Source: Clostridium muellerianum (GTDB taxonomy: Bacteria > Bacillota > Clostridia > Clostridiales > Clostridiaceae). Taken from it: a DNA stretch of 64,000 nucleotides. Under the pieces are notes generated by a model. It was not told the DNA's origin, ran no database searches, and saw nothing but the letters and a program-made list of their open reading frames with translations. Every line of letters starts with the position of its first letter. Within the stretch, counting starts at the first letter, position 1. The position numbers were made by a program, and so were the translations under genes. Location: the NCBI RefSeq assembly GCF_012926525.1, contig NZ_JABBNI010000067.1:1-64000 (forward strand), given 5' to 3'. Of this stretch, positions 50,434 to 60,263 are shown piece after piece.

Positions 50434-50439
50434 TAACCA

Positions 50440-52671
50440 CTACCTCCTTTTAGCACCAGTAATATTTAAAAACTCAGAAAACGATAGTTTTTTATCTTTT
50501 TTACCATAATACTCTTGGTAAATAACTTTCATGGAATTAAAATAATTGTCTTCACCAATGTTATTATAAATCTTGTAGATTTCAAGTGGTGCCAAATGAT
50601 ACATTTTATCATCCTTTAAATTTAATGTAACGAAATACTTTGGAAGTATTGATAGTTTGTTCATGTATTCAGGATTTCTTTGATAAAAGTTTCGATTCAA
50701 TTCATTTGCTCCTTTTTTCCACTCTTTCACCAATAAATTTTCTGCATAATCTTTTCCAAATTTGTTTTTCAAGAATAAATAAGTGCTAAAATCCGCAAAA
50801 GCTTCATTTGACCATTCACCGTGATTTTTATCTATTTCATTATTGCTATTTGCGTTAGATGCATCTATTCCACCACCCCACCATTGATGAGCAATTTCAT
50901 GGGTCATCAAAGCAAAAGTATCAGAAGAAGAAGCTTGCGATAAATCCTTGTTGGATTTTTTATTTAAACAATCTTCGGAAATCCAAGAAACATTTCCCTC
51001 TTGAACTCCAGTTGAACCATGTACTCCTGATGTTACAACTACTTTAAGACTATCTTTACCTAGGGGCCCAAATTTTTCTGAAAAGAACGAGAATATATCA
51101 AGTGTATCACTTCCCCTAGCTTCAAATTCTTTTCTCGCAGATAATGGATAGAAGAATTCCACATTTGTACCCTGTGCTTTTCTTTCAAATATTCCATATG
51201 CTCCAGCTTTCAAAGATAAATCATCTAGTTTATGGCAAGAAAAACTCCAAGTAGTAAGACCATCCTTCTCAGAAATTTTACGATTTTTATCGCCTTCCGT
51301 TATGACTGTAAACTTTGAGTCTATTTTTATTGTCCCTTCAATAATCCTATCCTTTTGTTCAACACAAACAACAGGAGCAACGTAATTAGCATGCCCTAAA
51401 CTTACATAATCTTTGTTAATTCCTTCAGAAAAGTCATTAGTTACATTTAAGACTTTCGGTGTACCTGAATACCTTATACTTAGTTTAGCTTTAGTGTTTT
51501 TAGGAATGCTTGTTTCAAAAACATTTCCACGTTTTGCGCTGCTCAAAACCTTGGGCGAAACCTTTGTGTAGTTTATGTTTACATTGTCTAACTTGATCTC
51601 ATTAATGTGATAACCATCTGCTAATTCAAAATATATATTTTGAGGCTTATCAGTTCTATTTTGCAGTTCCTCAATATAAGCTCCAGCCGCACACTTTTTG
51701 TCTTTTTCTATCTTAAGATCTACAAGTATATTTGAAGTTCCTATGACACTATTGTTTACAGGCGTTTCTTTTTTACCATTAATCAACACTGTGGCCAGAT
51801 CCGTAAGTGAAAATGATTTGAAAATTGGTTCATTTTGAAAAACAAAAAATGCTCCAAAAAGAGAAACTAAAAAGCAAATAGGTAACAATTTATATTTTCT
51901 GCAGTTTTTAAAGATAGATTTAAATAGTTCTTTTTCATAACATCTATTGCACAACATTCCGAACAAAAATATAGACATAGCTACTGATAATCCAAACAAC
52001 CTATTCCAGAGCATTCCCAAAACGATATTTCCGCTTCCGAAATTTTCAGAAAGTCCACTAGCACCTGTCTGAACCCACATATATTGATAGTTGATATTTC
52101 CTGTTAAAAAACTAAAAAGCACCGCTAAAAGCATAATAATGCAGGTTATATTAACGTTCCTAAATATAAGATAAAATCCTGCGGTCATAAGAATTGTTAG
52201 TACAATGGAACCAAAAATTATTATGGAGTAACTGAGCAAGAAATAACTAAAATTGCTTAAACTACCCACATTAAATATATAGTGAGGAATCATAATTATC
52301 ATGGAACCCACTGTTGAAATAACACCAGCACACATTAAACCTATAATTTTGGTTAAAATTATCTTTATAGAACTTGATATTGGTTCAATTATATAATTGA
52401 CTCTAAACCTAAGTATTTTGTCAAATTCAAAAACTGTTAGTGCAGTAAACGCAAAAGCTACAATTACTGACCCTGTCTTTGCCGGAAAAAGTATGGTTTG
52501 AGATAAAAGAGTAAAGCTCTTTACTCCCAATAATGAGCTAATGCTTTGGGTAATGCAGGTTGAAAGTAGTGCAGCAATCAAAGGAAAAACTGACGTAAGC
52601 AAGATTATTATTTGAGTAAATCTTGACTTCAGAATTCGCTTTGCTTCATAGGCAAAAAATGTATTTCTCAT
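50440..52671 (-). CDS. ABC permease fused to an M1 metallopeptidase domain
   Basis: 743 aa. The N-terminal third has about seven membrane helices of the ABC-2 type (QIIILLTSVFPLIAALLSTC, GLMCAGVISTVGSMIIMIPH, LSVAMSIFLFGMLCNRC). The rest is extracellular: a beta domain, then the gluzincin site HEIAHQWWGG with the third ligand in WSNEAFADFSTY about 25 residues on. M1 peptidases cut N-terminal residues from peptides, so the fused protein may trim a peptide at the membrane surface. The coupled ATPase gene ends just before its start. Confidence 0.88.
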   Translation of the reverse strand: MRNTFFAYEAKRILKSRFTQIIILLTSVFPLIAALLSTCITQSISSLLGVKSFTLLSQTILFPAKTGSVIVAFAFTALTVFEFDKILRFRVNYIIEPISSSIKIILTKIIGLMCAGVISTVGSMIIMIPHYIFNVGSLSNFSYFLLSYSIIIFGSIVLTILMTAGFYLIFRNVNITCIIMLLAVLFSFLTGNINYQYMWVQTGASGLSENFGSGNIVLGMLWNRLFGLSVAMSIFLFGMLCNRCYEKELFKSIFKNCRKYKLLPICFLVSLFGAFFVFQNEPIFKSFSLTDLATVLINGKKETPVNNSVIGTSNILVDLKIEKDKKCAAGAYIEELQNRTDKPQNIYFELADGYHINEIKLDNVNINYTKVSPKVLSSAKRGNVFETSIPKNTKAKLSIRYSGTPKVLNVTNDFSEGINKDYVSLGHANYVAPVVCVEQKDRIIEGTIKIDSKFTVITEGDKNRKISEKDGLTTWSFSCHKLDDLSLKAGAYGIFERKAQGTNVEFFYPLSARKEFEARGSDTLDIFSFFSEKFGPLGKDSLKVVVTSGVHGSTGVQEGNVSWISEDCLNKKSNKDLSQASSSDTFALMTHEIAHQWWGGGIDASNANSNNEIDKNHGEWSNEAFADFSTYLFLKNKFGKDYAENLLVKEWKKGANELNRNFYQRNPEYMNKLSILPKYFVTLNLKDDKMYHLAPLEIYKIYNNIGEDNYFNSMKVIYQEYYGKKDKKLSFSEFLNITGAKRR

Positions 52672-53550
52672 TTAATGAACACCCCCATTGTGTATGACGT
52701 ATGTGTACGCATCTTCAAGGGTAGGCTCTATAAGTGGAATAGAGCTTTCTATTTCTTTACCAATAACACGACAAGAGATACCATTACCCGTAAACAATTT
52801 AGATGTTATTATGTACTTATCTCCAATTCTTTTTTCTAAAGTCTCGTTATCTTTTTCCTCAATAAAACCAACACGTCCGTGTACAGCTTTTATTAAATCC
52901 GGTGAAGTTCCATCAAATAAAATCGTACCGTTATTAATGATTATAATTCTATTACAAATGGCTTGTATATCATCGATGATGTGAGTGGAAAGTAACACTA
53001 TTTTATCATTTGCAGTCTGCGAAAATACATTCCTGAATTTAATTCTTTCTTCTGGATCAAGTCCAACTGTAGGTTCATCTAAAATGATAAGCTCAGGATT
53101 TCCAAGTAATACTTGTGCTATACCAACACGCTGCCTCTGACCACCTGAAAGAGTTTTAATTTTGAAATTTCTTTTTTCTTGTAAATTGGTCTGTTCAATA
53201 GCTTGTCTTATAATCCCTTTGACGTTGCTTTTAATTTCTTTTAATGCACACATGTAGTCTAAAAATTCATAAACTGTTAATTCGTCATATAAACCAAAGC
53301 TTTGAGGCAAATACCCAAGCTGCCTTCTCAGTTCTTTTTCATGTTTTTGGATTGGTTTACCATCAACAGTTATTTCGCCTTCTGTTGGTATTATCTTGGA
53401 TACCAATAGTTTCATAAAGGTACTTTTTCCAGCACCATTAGGACCCAAAAGCCCTATAAAATTCGGGCTATTAACTTCTAAATTCAAATTGCTTAGTGCC
53501 TTTTTTCCTGTTTTGTATGTCATACTCACGTTTTTAATATTGATCTTCAT
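52672..53550 (-). CDS. ABC transporter ATP-binding protein
   Basis: 292 aa. Walker A GPNGAGKSTFMK, Q-loop YLPQSFGLYDELTV, signature LSGGQRQRVGIAQVLLG, Walker B LIILDEPTVGLDP and switch STHIIDD. It is the first gene of the M1-ABC operon, with GGAGTG about 10 bases before the ATG. About 100 bases upstream lies a copy of the promoter of the FtsX exporter operon (53657-53790), so that system's regulator may control this one. Confidence 0.9.
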   Translation of the reverse strand: MKINIKNVSMTYKTGKKALSNLNLEVNSPNFIGLLGPNGAGKSTFMKLLVSKIIPTEGEITVDGKPIQKHEKELRRQLGYLPQSFGLYDELTVYEFLDYMCALKEIKSNVKGIIRQAIEQTNLQEKRNFKIKTLSGGQRQRVGIAQVLLGNPELIILDEPTVGLDPEERIKFRNVFSQTANDKIVLLSTHIIDDIQAICNRIIIINNGTILFDGTSPDLIKAVHGRVGFIEEKDNETLEKRIGDKYIITSKLFTGNGISCRVIGKEIESSIPLIEPTLEDAYTYVIHNGGVH

Positions 53551-53656
53551 AAATGCGTTACACTCCTTTTTTAGTATATTTTTACTAATTGTAAACTTAG
53601 ACTTTTATATAATTATTCAATATACCAAGTCAATATCGATTTTGAATCAATTCATA

Positions 53657-53790
53657 TTTTAAAAATTCCATTATGTGAGTCTCCTTTCTTATGGTTTACC
53701 TATATAATAGAACCTTCAACTTACATCTCTGTGACTTTCAGGTGAGAGATTCGTCACTTTGAGAAACGAATGAAAAATATTGCAACGCCT
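53657..53790 (-). promoter_or_regulatory. Duplicate of the FtsX-exporter promoter region
   Basis: Bases 53657-53762 match 59177-59282 with about six differences. The copy includes the first codons of the exporter ATPase (ATG at 53671, ATGGAATTTTTAAAA, then divergence), its ribosome site and a -10-like TATTAT. It also includes the dyad GTGAC-N17-GTCAC at 53731-53757 and the 3' end of the kinase gene. It now lies upstream of the M1-ABC operon in the same orientation. Confidence 0.75.
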
Positions 53791-53942
53791 CCTGAGGGGT
53801 TAACAAAGATTTGATTGTATAATATTGTAATTTAAACAAAAAATAGTTATAATTATATGTAGTGTTATATTAGGGAAGGATGTACAAAAAAGTAAAATCT
53901 AAATTTATATGAAGTAATTTATTCACGTAAGGAGGGTTTAAA

Positions 53943-54554
53943 ATGAGCAAAAAAAAAGTTATAGTTATTACTACACTTTTATTGGCTGCCGGAATAGGTT
54001 GTTTAAGTTTGACTTCAAAATTTAATGTAAAAAATGTGCAGGCTAATCAATCCAATCAAATTTCTCAAGATGCTTCATATAAGAAAATACATGGGGTAAA
54101 AGAACTTAAATCAAAATCAAATTTAATAGCAGAAGTTGAAGGAACTAATAAATACAAAATAATAGATGATAAAGGGATTAAATTTAGAGTAACTACTGTT
54201 AAAGTTCAAGAAGTTATTAAAGGTGATAAACAATTAAAAGAATTTAGTATAATACAAACTGAAGGATTAAGTACTGAAAAGCCTCCGCAAAATGGTGAAA
54301 AATTACTGATGTTCTTAAGGAAAAGTCTTAATATGGAAAATACCTATATACCGTTAGGGGGGAGCCAAGGAACTTATGATATAACAACAATTACTAATCC
54401 ATCAAAATCGTCTACTAACAATATTGAAAGTATGAATAATACTCAAAATAAAGATGAAAATAAAAAATTAATTCCAAATGAAATGGTTAATGATGAAATT
54501 TTAAAGGATTTAAGTGGAAACTATTCAGATATAAAGAAGAACTTAGCACAGTAG
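53943..54554 (+). CDS. Secreted protein of unknown function
   Basis: 203 aa with a Sec signal peptide (MSKKKVIVITTLLLAAGIGC; hydrophobic core 6-19, possible cleavage near VQA at 35). The Cys at 20 lacks a good lipobox. The mature part (GTNKYKIIDDKGIKFRVTTV, KVQEVIKGDKQLKEFSII, GEKLLMFLRKSL) looks like a small beta domain, followed by an Asn/Ser-rich linker and a helical tail. GGAGGG lies 8 bases before the ATG. It is a single gene; the family is not recognised. Confidence 0.75.
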   Translation: MSKKKVIVITTLLLAAGIGCLSLTSKFNVKNVQANQSNQISQDASYKKIHGVKELKSKSNLIAEVEGTNKYKIIDDKGIKFRVTTVKVQEVIKGDKQLKEFSIIQTEGLSTEKPPQNGEKLLMFLRKSLNMENTYIPLGGSQGTYDITTITNPSKSSTNNIESMNNTQNKDENKKLIPNEMVNDEILKDLSGNYSDIKKNLAQ

Positions 54555-54577
54555 TAAATGATAGATGTAATTGGTAT

Positions 54578-54637
54578 CAAGCTCAGACCAATCCTCGTAA
54601 CGACCCTTGGTGGTTGTTAACAATTTGTTTCGCTAAT
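54578..54637. repeat. Delta dispersed repeat, copy 3
   Basis: TCAAGCTCAGACCAATCCTC, GTAACGACCCTTGG and GTTGTTAACAATTTGTTTCG. It is followed at 54668-54693 by a hairpin CGGTTTTG...CAAAACCG that may act as a terminator. Confidence 0.6.
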
Positions 54638-54840
54638 ACACCATCCCAATTTTGAAAAAGAAAACGACGGTTTTGATTGTTATTTCAAAACCGCCGCAGG
54701 GCCACATTTGCGCCTCAAAACATTATCTGCTATAACTACAGCTTTTTTATTAACCTCAGGGTAGCATTTCTTTGTAATTTACATTACTTGTGTATAATGG
54801 ATTCTGTATTTTAAATCAAATTATGTCATCACAAAGCACA

Positions 54841-55824
54841 TTAAGAATAAATTTTTGTAACTACTATTCCCCACAACAGTACAATCGCTGCAAATATCCA
54901 TTTATATTTGAACATAATAGCTATATATTCACGGATAAAGGCACTTGGCCAGTAATAAGCTGCTGTTCCACATCCAACTCCACTGGCCTTCATCTTCAGC
55001 TTTTTTGCATAGAGACTTGTTCTAAAAACATGATAATTATTCGTCACAAATATATAACGATGTTTCACACCATTCACATCCAGCATATCTCTGACATTTT
55101 TCAGATTTTCAAAGGTAGTCTTAGACTGTTCCTCAAGAATGATATCATTTTCCGGAAATCCAGTTTCTACAAGATAATTTTTCATTGCTGCTGCTTCCGA
55201 TATCTTTTCATCATCGCCCTTGCCGCCTGATACCACAATCTTCGTATGCTTCTTGCATTTATGGTAAATATGGACTGCTTTATCAACTCTGCCTTTCAGC
55301 AGCGGAGATACTCTTTCTCCGCCTATCAGACCACATCCATGAACGATAATATAATCACAATTCAGTCGTTTCGGTAAACAGGTATAAATGAGCGAATAGA
55401 TCAACAGTGCAGAAAAGGTAAAGGCGATATAAAACTCCAGAATCAACACCAGTGAGAATAGTGTCCTCATTACTGAAGAATCCTGAAAAAAATATATTCC
55501 AGCAATGGTTAATATACTTCCCATGATCATTGCTATTCCCGTCAATAAGGATAGAACATTTTGCAAATGCCGTCCCTCTTTTTTCATCATCTCCAAACCA
55601 TTTACAATTAGGAAGATGGCAGTAACAAGAAAAGTTAATGGTATTAAAAGCAGCGTCAAAATCCCAAGAATCATTCCGCGTATTCCCGGTGCAGCGCCAA
55701 ATCCAAGAAGAAAAATGCCAATTGTCATCATAAGCAGTAGTGCATTCCAGAAGCTTCTTGGTTCATATAGCATACTGATAATAAGGATGAGCATTAAAAT
55801 ACAGCCAGGCATCATTAAAGACAT
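54841..55824 (-). CDS. YdcF/SanA-like (DUF218) membrane protein
   Basis: 327 aa. The first 170 residues hold five or six membrane helices (ALLLMMTIGIFLLGFGAAPG, LIPLTFLVTAIFLIVNGLEM, LFSLVLILEFYIAFTFSALL). They are followed by the DUF218 domain: YIIVHGCGLIGGERVSPLLK, KIVVSGGKGDDEKISEAAAM, ILEEQSKTTFENLKNVRDML and YIFVTNNYHVFRTSLYAKKL. Such proteins are linked to envelope permeability and vancomycin exclusion in other bacteria; the biochemistry is unclear. A final helix closes the protein. It follows the FtsX operon on the same strand. Confidence 0.88.
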   Translation of the reverse strand: MSLMMPGCILMLILIISMLYEPRSFWNALLLMMTIGIFLLGFGAAPGIRGMILGILTLLLIPLTFLVTAIFLIVNGLEMMKKEGRHLQNVLSLLTGIAMIMGSILTIAGIYFFQDSSVMRTLFSLVLILEFYIAFTFSALLIYSLIYTCLPKRLNCDYIIVHGCGLIGGERVSPLLKGRVDKAVHIYHKCKKHTKIVVSGGKGDDEKISEAAAMKNYLVETGFPENDIILEEQSKTTFENLKNVRDMLDVNGVKHRYIFVTNNYHVFRTSLYAKKLKMKASGVGCGTAAYYWPSAFIREYIAIMFKYKWIFAAIVLLWGIVVTKIYS

Positions 55825-55934
55825 TCAGACCACCTCTTCTCAATATCATCTGTGTCCAAATCGCCCTTAAGAGGATTTGAACGCAGATGTTTTTGATTTT
55901 TTTGAATATGCCTTAAGTTAATATTAGTTTTGAA

Positions 55935-58511
55935 TTAAGTCATGTCATCCCTAAGCGCGTCAATGATATTTTCTTTTTTTATTTTACGAGTAGCATACAG
56001 CATTGTAATGAACACGATAAAGAGTACACTGAACACACTAATTGCCATACTGCCCCAAGGGAATATAAAAGGGAAGTTATCCATCTTTTCTGCGGACACA
56101 AACCCTTTGTAAATCAGCCAAGAACATATTGCAGATATTGGAATTCCAAATAGTAACGTCCTCATGCCATAAAAGACACACTCGAAATTCATCATCTTTT
56201 GGAAATCACGTTCAGACATTCCCACTGAGCGGAGCATAGCAAGTTCTCGCTTGCGCAGCATGATATTGGTGGAAATGGTGTTGAACACATTGGCAACCGC
56301 AATCAGCGAAATCATGATGACAAAAACATAGGTGAAAACATCAATAACAAATGTTATACTGCGATATTGTTCAACAACAGTGTACACATTTTGCAGGTTA
56401 TACGCAGAGGTAATTCCTGCGTCATGAATCATGGTTTCCATTTTAGATACCGATTGCGAAGGATTTTTTGACAGAAAGCTCAGTCCTATATCTGTATGGA
56501 TATCCGGTGTTTCAAATTTCTCTTTGAGAGAATAGGGAGCCACCACCATAAAAACATATGCATTCTTATTGGAAGATTGCGTTGTTGTCTTAAGAGGGTC
56601 CACCGGGTATGTATCCACAAAGGTAATGTTTATGCTTTGACTCTGTTCCAGTTTAGGCTTATCATTTATTTTGGGAGCCACACTGAAAGTCATTGAACGA
56701 CTGCCAAACATATCAAACAGTTCAGGGGGACCGTTTTTCTTCTCAACCGGTTTTTTGGCAACGGCAATCATTTTTCCATCATTACCAGTATATTCTTCTC
56801 GGGACAAGCCTAATTTTTTGATGAAACTTAGATATTCACTGTCTTCAATAAACTGGATGTCCATTGGAAGATTAACCGTTTGGTCCGGTGCAGCATAACC
56901 TGCGGATTTTCGATAACGGTCTGAAAAATCGCTTGCTTTGGTAGTACATGAATAGGATAAAATCGTTTGGTACGAGCTTTTGTAAACTCCCTCTGCGGTT
57001 TTTAGTTTGTTGTAAAGAGGGAACATTTCGCTGTCGTTCATGCCCTCAGTGGTAAAAACGATGTCATAATCAAAGTCCATTATGGATCGTTGTGCAAGTC
57101 GTTTCAGAGTTGTTCCAAAAGCATTTCCTGATACAAACAGCACCACACTTAAAACAAGAGATAGAACAATGCTGCGATAGCGTTTTTTGTTTCTCTTAAA
57201 ATTCTTTAGCGCAAGAGTTCCTTCTAAACCGTAAATACGCTGTGCCAGTTTTGATGTTTTCACGGCTTTCGATTCGGTTTTGACCTCGCCCGTTTGGCGA
57301 ATACTCTCCATTACAGGAGTGTTTGCGGCTTTCCTAGCTGGGATATAAGCTGAAATCAAAATGGTAACCAAACTCACCGCTGCTGCTGCAACAATTGCAG
57401 GGACAGACACCGACAAGGTTAAAGGTACGTTGCTTGAGATAATGTTTTCAAACTTCCTAGCAACAATAGGAATTATAAGTCCCATACTGCCTATGCCAAC
57501 AATAATGCCAATGGGTATGCCCATTGTACCAATGCAAAGTCCTTCAAACAGCACCGAATTTCGCAGTTGCTTTGCTGTGGCACCCACTGACGAGAGAATT
57601 CCAAACTGATGTGTGCGCTCATTAAGCGATATGTTGAATGAATTATAAATCAGAAAAATGGAGCCTATCATTATTATAGCAAGTAAAATACCGCCAACTG
57701 TGTACAGAAGCACGTTGAACAGTTTATTGTCGGAAAGTCCCATGAATTGCAACACGCTATCGTTAAAAACGTAAGCTTGGCTCACCGATGTGCTGCTTGC
57801 GTAAGACTTAACTTTATGCGGATTTTTAAGTGTTACAAATATACTTAAGCTGTCTGCTTTATTTTGAGAATCTGCTTTGGTTATCAAGGTGTATCCTGGT
57901 GCGGAATGTTCCTCAAAACCGGGTCTTTCACAGATACCCACAACCCTGTAGGTTCTCTCTGCTTTTGGCACAAGAGTTTCTTTTCCAGAAATGTAAGGGG
58001 TGTGTTGACCGAGATTTTTATTGTTGTTCATGCGGTTTCCAACATCAAGTGAAAGCGTGTCTCCCACCTTGAATCTAACGCCGCCCTTTATGGCCACGTG
58101 GCTTGGGATAAGAACTTCCTCACTGTTTTTAGGCAATCTGCCTGAAACCAGAGTTAAGGGTAAGGTATCAAAGGCGTCCTTGCTAAATCCGGCTATAAAA
58201 AGATAAGGTTTTTCGGGACTTTTCCCACCTTCAAGTTTTGCGTAGCCGATATTTTCAAATGCTGCTGTGTTTTTAACGTCTTTGTCCTGGGTTCGTTTCT
58301 GTGCGAAGGAGGAATTAACATCCAAAAACTCCACGTGCCAATCGCCGTGTTTCACAATAGAACCCTTTACCAGAAAATTTAATAGGGAAGTACCAAAGGT
58401 AGCCACTGCCGTAATCATGGCAGCAGACAGAACAACTCCGATAATTGTTACAAGTGTTCGTGTGCGGCTTTTTTTCATGCTTTGTAATGTAACTTTGTTG
58501 AAAATGTTCAT
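55935..58511 (-). CDS. FtsX-like ABC permease (exporter)
   Basis: 858 aa. One helix at 20-40, an external domain, three helices with the FtsX motif NERTHQFGILSSVGATAKQL, a duplicated second half starting at NFKRNKKRYRSIVLSLVLSV, and a final set with RKRELAMLRSVGMSERDFQK. This two-times-four-helix layout is typical of large MacB/YtrF-like permeases for peptides or lipoproteins. Its start overlaps the ATPase stop by 4 bases. Confidence 0.9.
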   Translation of the reverse strand: MNIFNKVTLQSMKKSRTRTLVTIIGVVLSAAMITAVATFGTSLLNFLVKGSIVKHGDWHVEFLDVNSSFAQKRTQDKDVKNTAAFENIGYAKLEGGKSPEKPYLFIAGFSKDAFDTLPLTLVSGRLPKNSEEVLIPSHVAIKGGVRFKVGDTLSLDVGNRMNNNKNLGQHTPYISGKETLVPKAERTYRVVGICERPGFEEHSAPGYTLITKADSQNKADSLSIFVTLKNPHKVKSYASSTSVSQAYVFNDSVLQFMGLSDNKLFNVLLYTVGGILLAIIMIGSIFLIYNSFNISLNERTHQFGILSSVGATAKQLRNSVLFEGLCIGTMGIPIGIIVGIGSMGLIIPIVARKFENIISSNVPLTLSVSVPAIVAAAAVSLVTILISAYIPARKAANTPVMESIRQTGEVKTESKAVKTSKLAQRIYGLEGTLALKNFKRNKKRYRSIVLSLVLSVVLFVSGNAFGTTLKRLAQRSIMDFDYDIVFTTEGMNDSEMFPLYNKLKTAEGVYKSSYQTILSYSCTTKASDFSDRYRKSAGYAAPDQTVNLPMDIQFIEDSEYLSFIKKLGLSREEYTGNDGKMIAVAKKPVEKKNGPPELFDMFGSRSMTFSVAPKINDKPKLEQSQSINITFVDTYPVDPLKTTTQSSNKNAYVFMVVAPYSLKEKFETPDIHTDIGLSFLSKNPSQSVSKMETMIHDAGITSAYNLQNVYTVVEQYRSITFVIDVFTYVFVIMISLIAVANVFNTISTNIMLRKRELAMLRSVGMSERDFQKMMNFECVFYGMRTLLFGIPISAICSWLIYKGFVSAEKMDNFPFIFPWGSMAISVFSVLFIVFITMLYATRKIKKENIIDALRDDMT

Positions 58512-59191
58512 GGTCTCACCCTTTCGTCTCGCACTACTTTACCGTCTGATATACCGATAATGCGGTCCGCTTGTAGGGCGATATTTTCGTCATGGGTGAC
58601 CACGATAAGTGTCTGTCTATATTTTTGATTGCTTAATTTCAGCAAATTGATAATTTCATGTCCATTTCGGCTGTCCAAACTGCCTGTAGGTTCGTCCGCA
58701 AGCATTACTGCTGGGGCATTCATCAAAGCACGTCCTATGGAAACACGCTGTTGCTGACCGCCTGAAAGCTGATTTGGTAAATGGGTTTTTCGGTGTTGTA
58801 AGCCAAGCAGTTCTAGCAATTCATTCAGCCTCGTCTTATTGACTTTACGCTTGTCCATAAGTATAGGCAAGGTGATGTTTTCCACTACATTCAGCGTGGG
58901 AATGATGTTGTGAAACTGGTAAATTAGTCCTACCTGCCTCCTGCGAAAGATGGCGAGTTTTTCATTGCTTTGGGCATATACATCCTGCCCGTCCAAATAT
59001 ACCTTTCCGCCTGTAGGTACGTCCACTCCACCTATGCTGTGAAGTAATGTGGATTTGCCAGAGCCGGAGGAACCAATGATTGCGGTAAATTCCCCCTTTT
59101 CGATTGTAAGCGAAACATGGTCAAGGGCAGTAACTTGGTTTTCGCCCTTGCCATAGACCTTACATAAATTTTCAACTTTTAAAAATTCCAT
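58508..59191 (-). CDS. ABC transporter ATP-binding protein (MacB/LolD-like)
   Basis: 227 aa. Walker [14 protein letters not shown]-loop [14 protein letters not shown], signature [17 protein letters not shown], Walker [13 protein letters not shown] and switch VTHDE. It pairs with the FtsX permease downstream. The promoter region and first codons have been duplicated at 53657. Base composition is GC-richer than the BceA-type gene at 24369. Confidence 0.92.
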   Translation of the reverse strand: MEFLKVENLCKVYGKGENQVTALDHVSLTIEKGEFTAIIGSSGSGKSTLLHSIGGVDVPTGGKVYLDGQDVYAQSNEKLAIFRRRQVGLIYQFHNIIPTLNVVENITLPILMDKRKVNKTRLNELLELLGLQHRKTHLPNQLSGGQQQRVSIGRALMNAPAVMLADEPTGSLDSRNGHEIINLLKLSNQKYRQTLIVVTHDENIALQADRIIGISDGKVVRDERVRP

Positions 59192-59277
59192 TATGTGAAT
59201 CTCCTTTCTTGTGGTTTACCTATATAATAGAACCTTAAACTTACATCTGTGTGACTTTTAAGTGAGAGATTCGTCAC
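59192..59277 (-). promoter_or_regulatory. Promoter of the FtsX exporter operon
   Basis: On the minus strand: the dyad GTGAC-N17-GTCAC (59251-59277, overlapping the kinase 3' end), then TATTAT at 59229-59224 as -10 and GAAAGGAG before the ATG at 59191. The same arrangement is repeated at 53657-53790. The regulator encoded at 60250 is the natural candidate to bind it. Confidence 0.6.
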
Positions 59278-60263
59278 TTTGGAAAACGCATTGAAAATAT
59301 GGCGCCTCCTTGGGGATGATTTTTGGCAGTAATCATCCCTCCTTGACGTGTTATAATCATTTTGCAGAGAGCCAATCCAATGCCGTATCCTGTAGCACCT
59401 GAGTTTTTTCCACGATAGAACCTGTCAAACAGGCAGGGTAAATCTTCTTTTTCAAAGCCTGCGCCGCTGTCGTGAATAGTAATTTCGGTAAACAGTGGGG
59501 TGGACCTGCAGACAATGTCAATCTTTCCGTTATCGCCTGCGCTTTCCATGCAATTTTTTATGATATTTTGAATTGCTTCCGAAAGCCAACCTGAATCCCC
59601 TTGAATAATTACTTCTTTTGGCACATTTGTTTGAAAAGTAATATTGTGCAGTTCCATTGGTATCAAAAACCGTCGAAGCGCTGAGCATATCAAGTTATTT
59701 ACATCTGTCTGCTCGGTTTTAAATACCACAATGCCTGCGTCTATTCGAGATAATTTCAAGAGAGAAGTAAGCAGCCAATCCATCTGTACAAACAATTCCT
59801 TTGTTTCCCATATCAATGATTTCCGTTCATTTTCGTCAGGGTTATTTTCTAACAATGACAGAATAAGGTTAACGGATGTGAGAGGGGTGCGGAGTTGGTG
59901 TGCTATGTCAGCCATGGAATCAGCAAGATGCTCTTTTTCTTTTTTTAATGCGTCGTTTTGCTCTCGAATACGCAGGGTCATTTTTGTTATTTCGCTTTGC
60001 AGAATGGAAAGTTCGCCCTCGTCCGATTCAGCAATATACAGATGGTCAGCATTATGAAGTACAACATCAATTTGATCTGAAATCTGCGCAATGCTGTTAT
60101 ATCGGGTTTTAGTAAAAATAAAAAACGCTATTCCAAAGGCTGCAGCAGAAATAGTGGCAAGGATTCCAGCAGACATATTGATTGCAAATCCCAGTATTAT
60201 AGTGATAGCAGCTATTAAGGAGAACAAAATTGCAAACTTACAAAACTCTTTATTCCGAAGCAT
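59274..60263 (-). CDS. Sensor histidine kinase
   Basis: 329 aa from ATG 60263 (GGGG 7 bases upstream; overlaps the regulator's stop). Two adjacent N-terminal helices (FCKFAILFSLIAAITIILGF, ILATISAAAFGIAFFIFTKT) with almost no loop, so membrane-embedded sensing. H-box SMADIAHQLRTPLTSVNLIL, N-box QNIIKNCMES, G-boxes DSGAGFEKEDL and GYGIGLALCKM. It works with the regulator at 60250 and the adjacent FtsX exporter. Confidence 0.9.
   Translation of the reverse strand: MLRNKEFCKFAILFSLIAAITIILGFAINMSAGILATISAAAFGIAFFIFTKTRYNSIAQISDQIDVVLHNADHLYIAESDEGELSILQSEITKMTLRIREQNDALKKEKEHLADSMADIAHQLRTPLTSVNLILSLLENNPDENERKSLIWETKELFVQMDWLLTSLLKLSRIDAGIVVFKTEQTDVNNLICSALRRFLIPMELHNITFQTNVPKEVIIQGDSGWLSEAIQNIIKNCMESAGDNGKIDIVCRSTPLFTEITIHDSGAGFEKEDLPCLFDRFYRGKNSGATGYGIGLALCKMIITRQGGMITAKNHPQGGAIFSMRFPK

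Noticed and set aside
57361-58560. Plus-strand frames opposite the FtsX permease
   Set aside because: Shadows of the 858-aa permease gene; no start signals or domain patterns.
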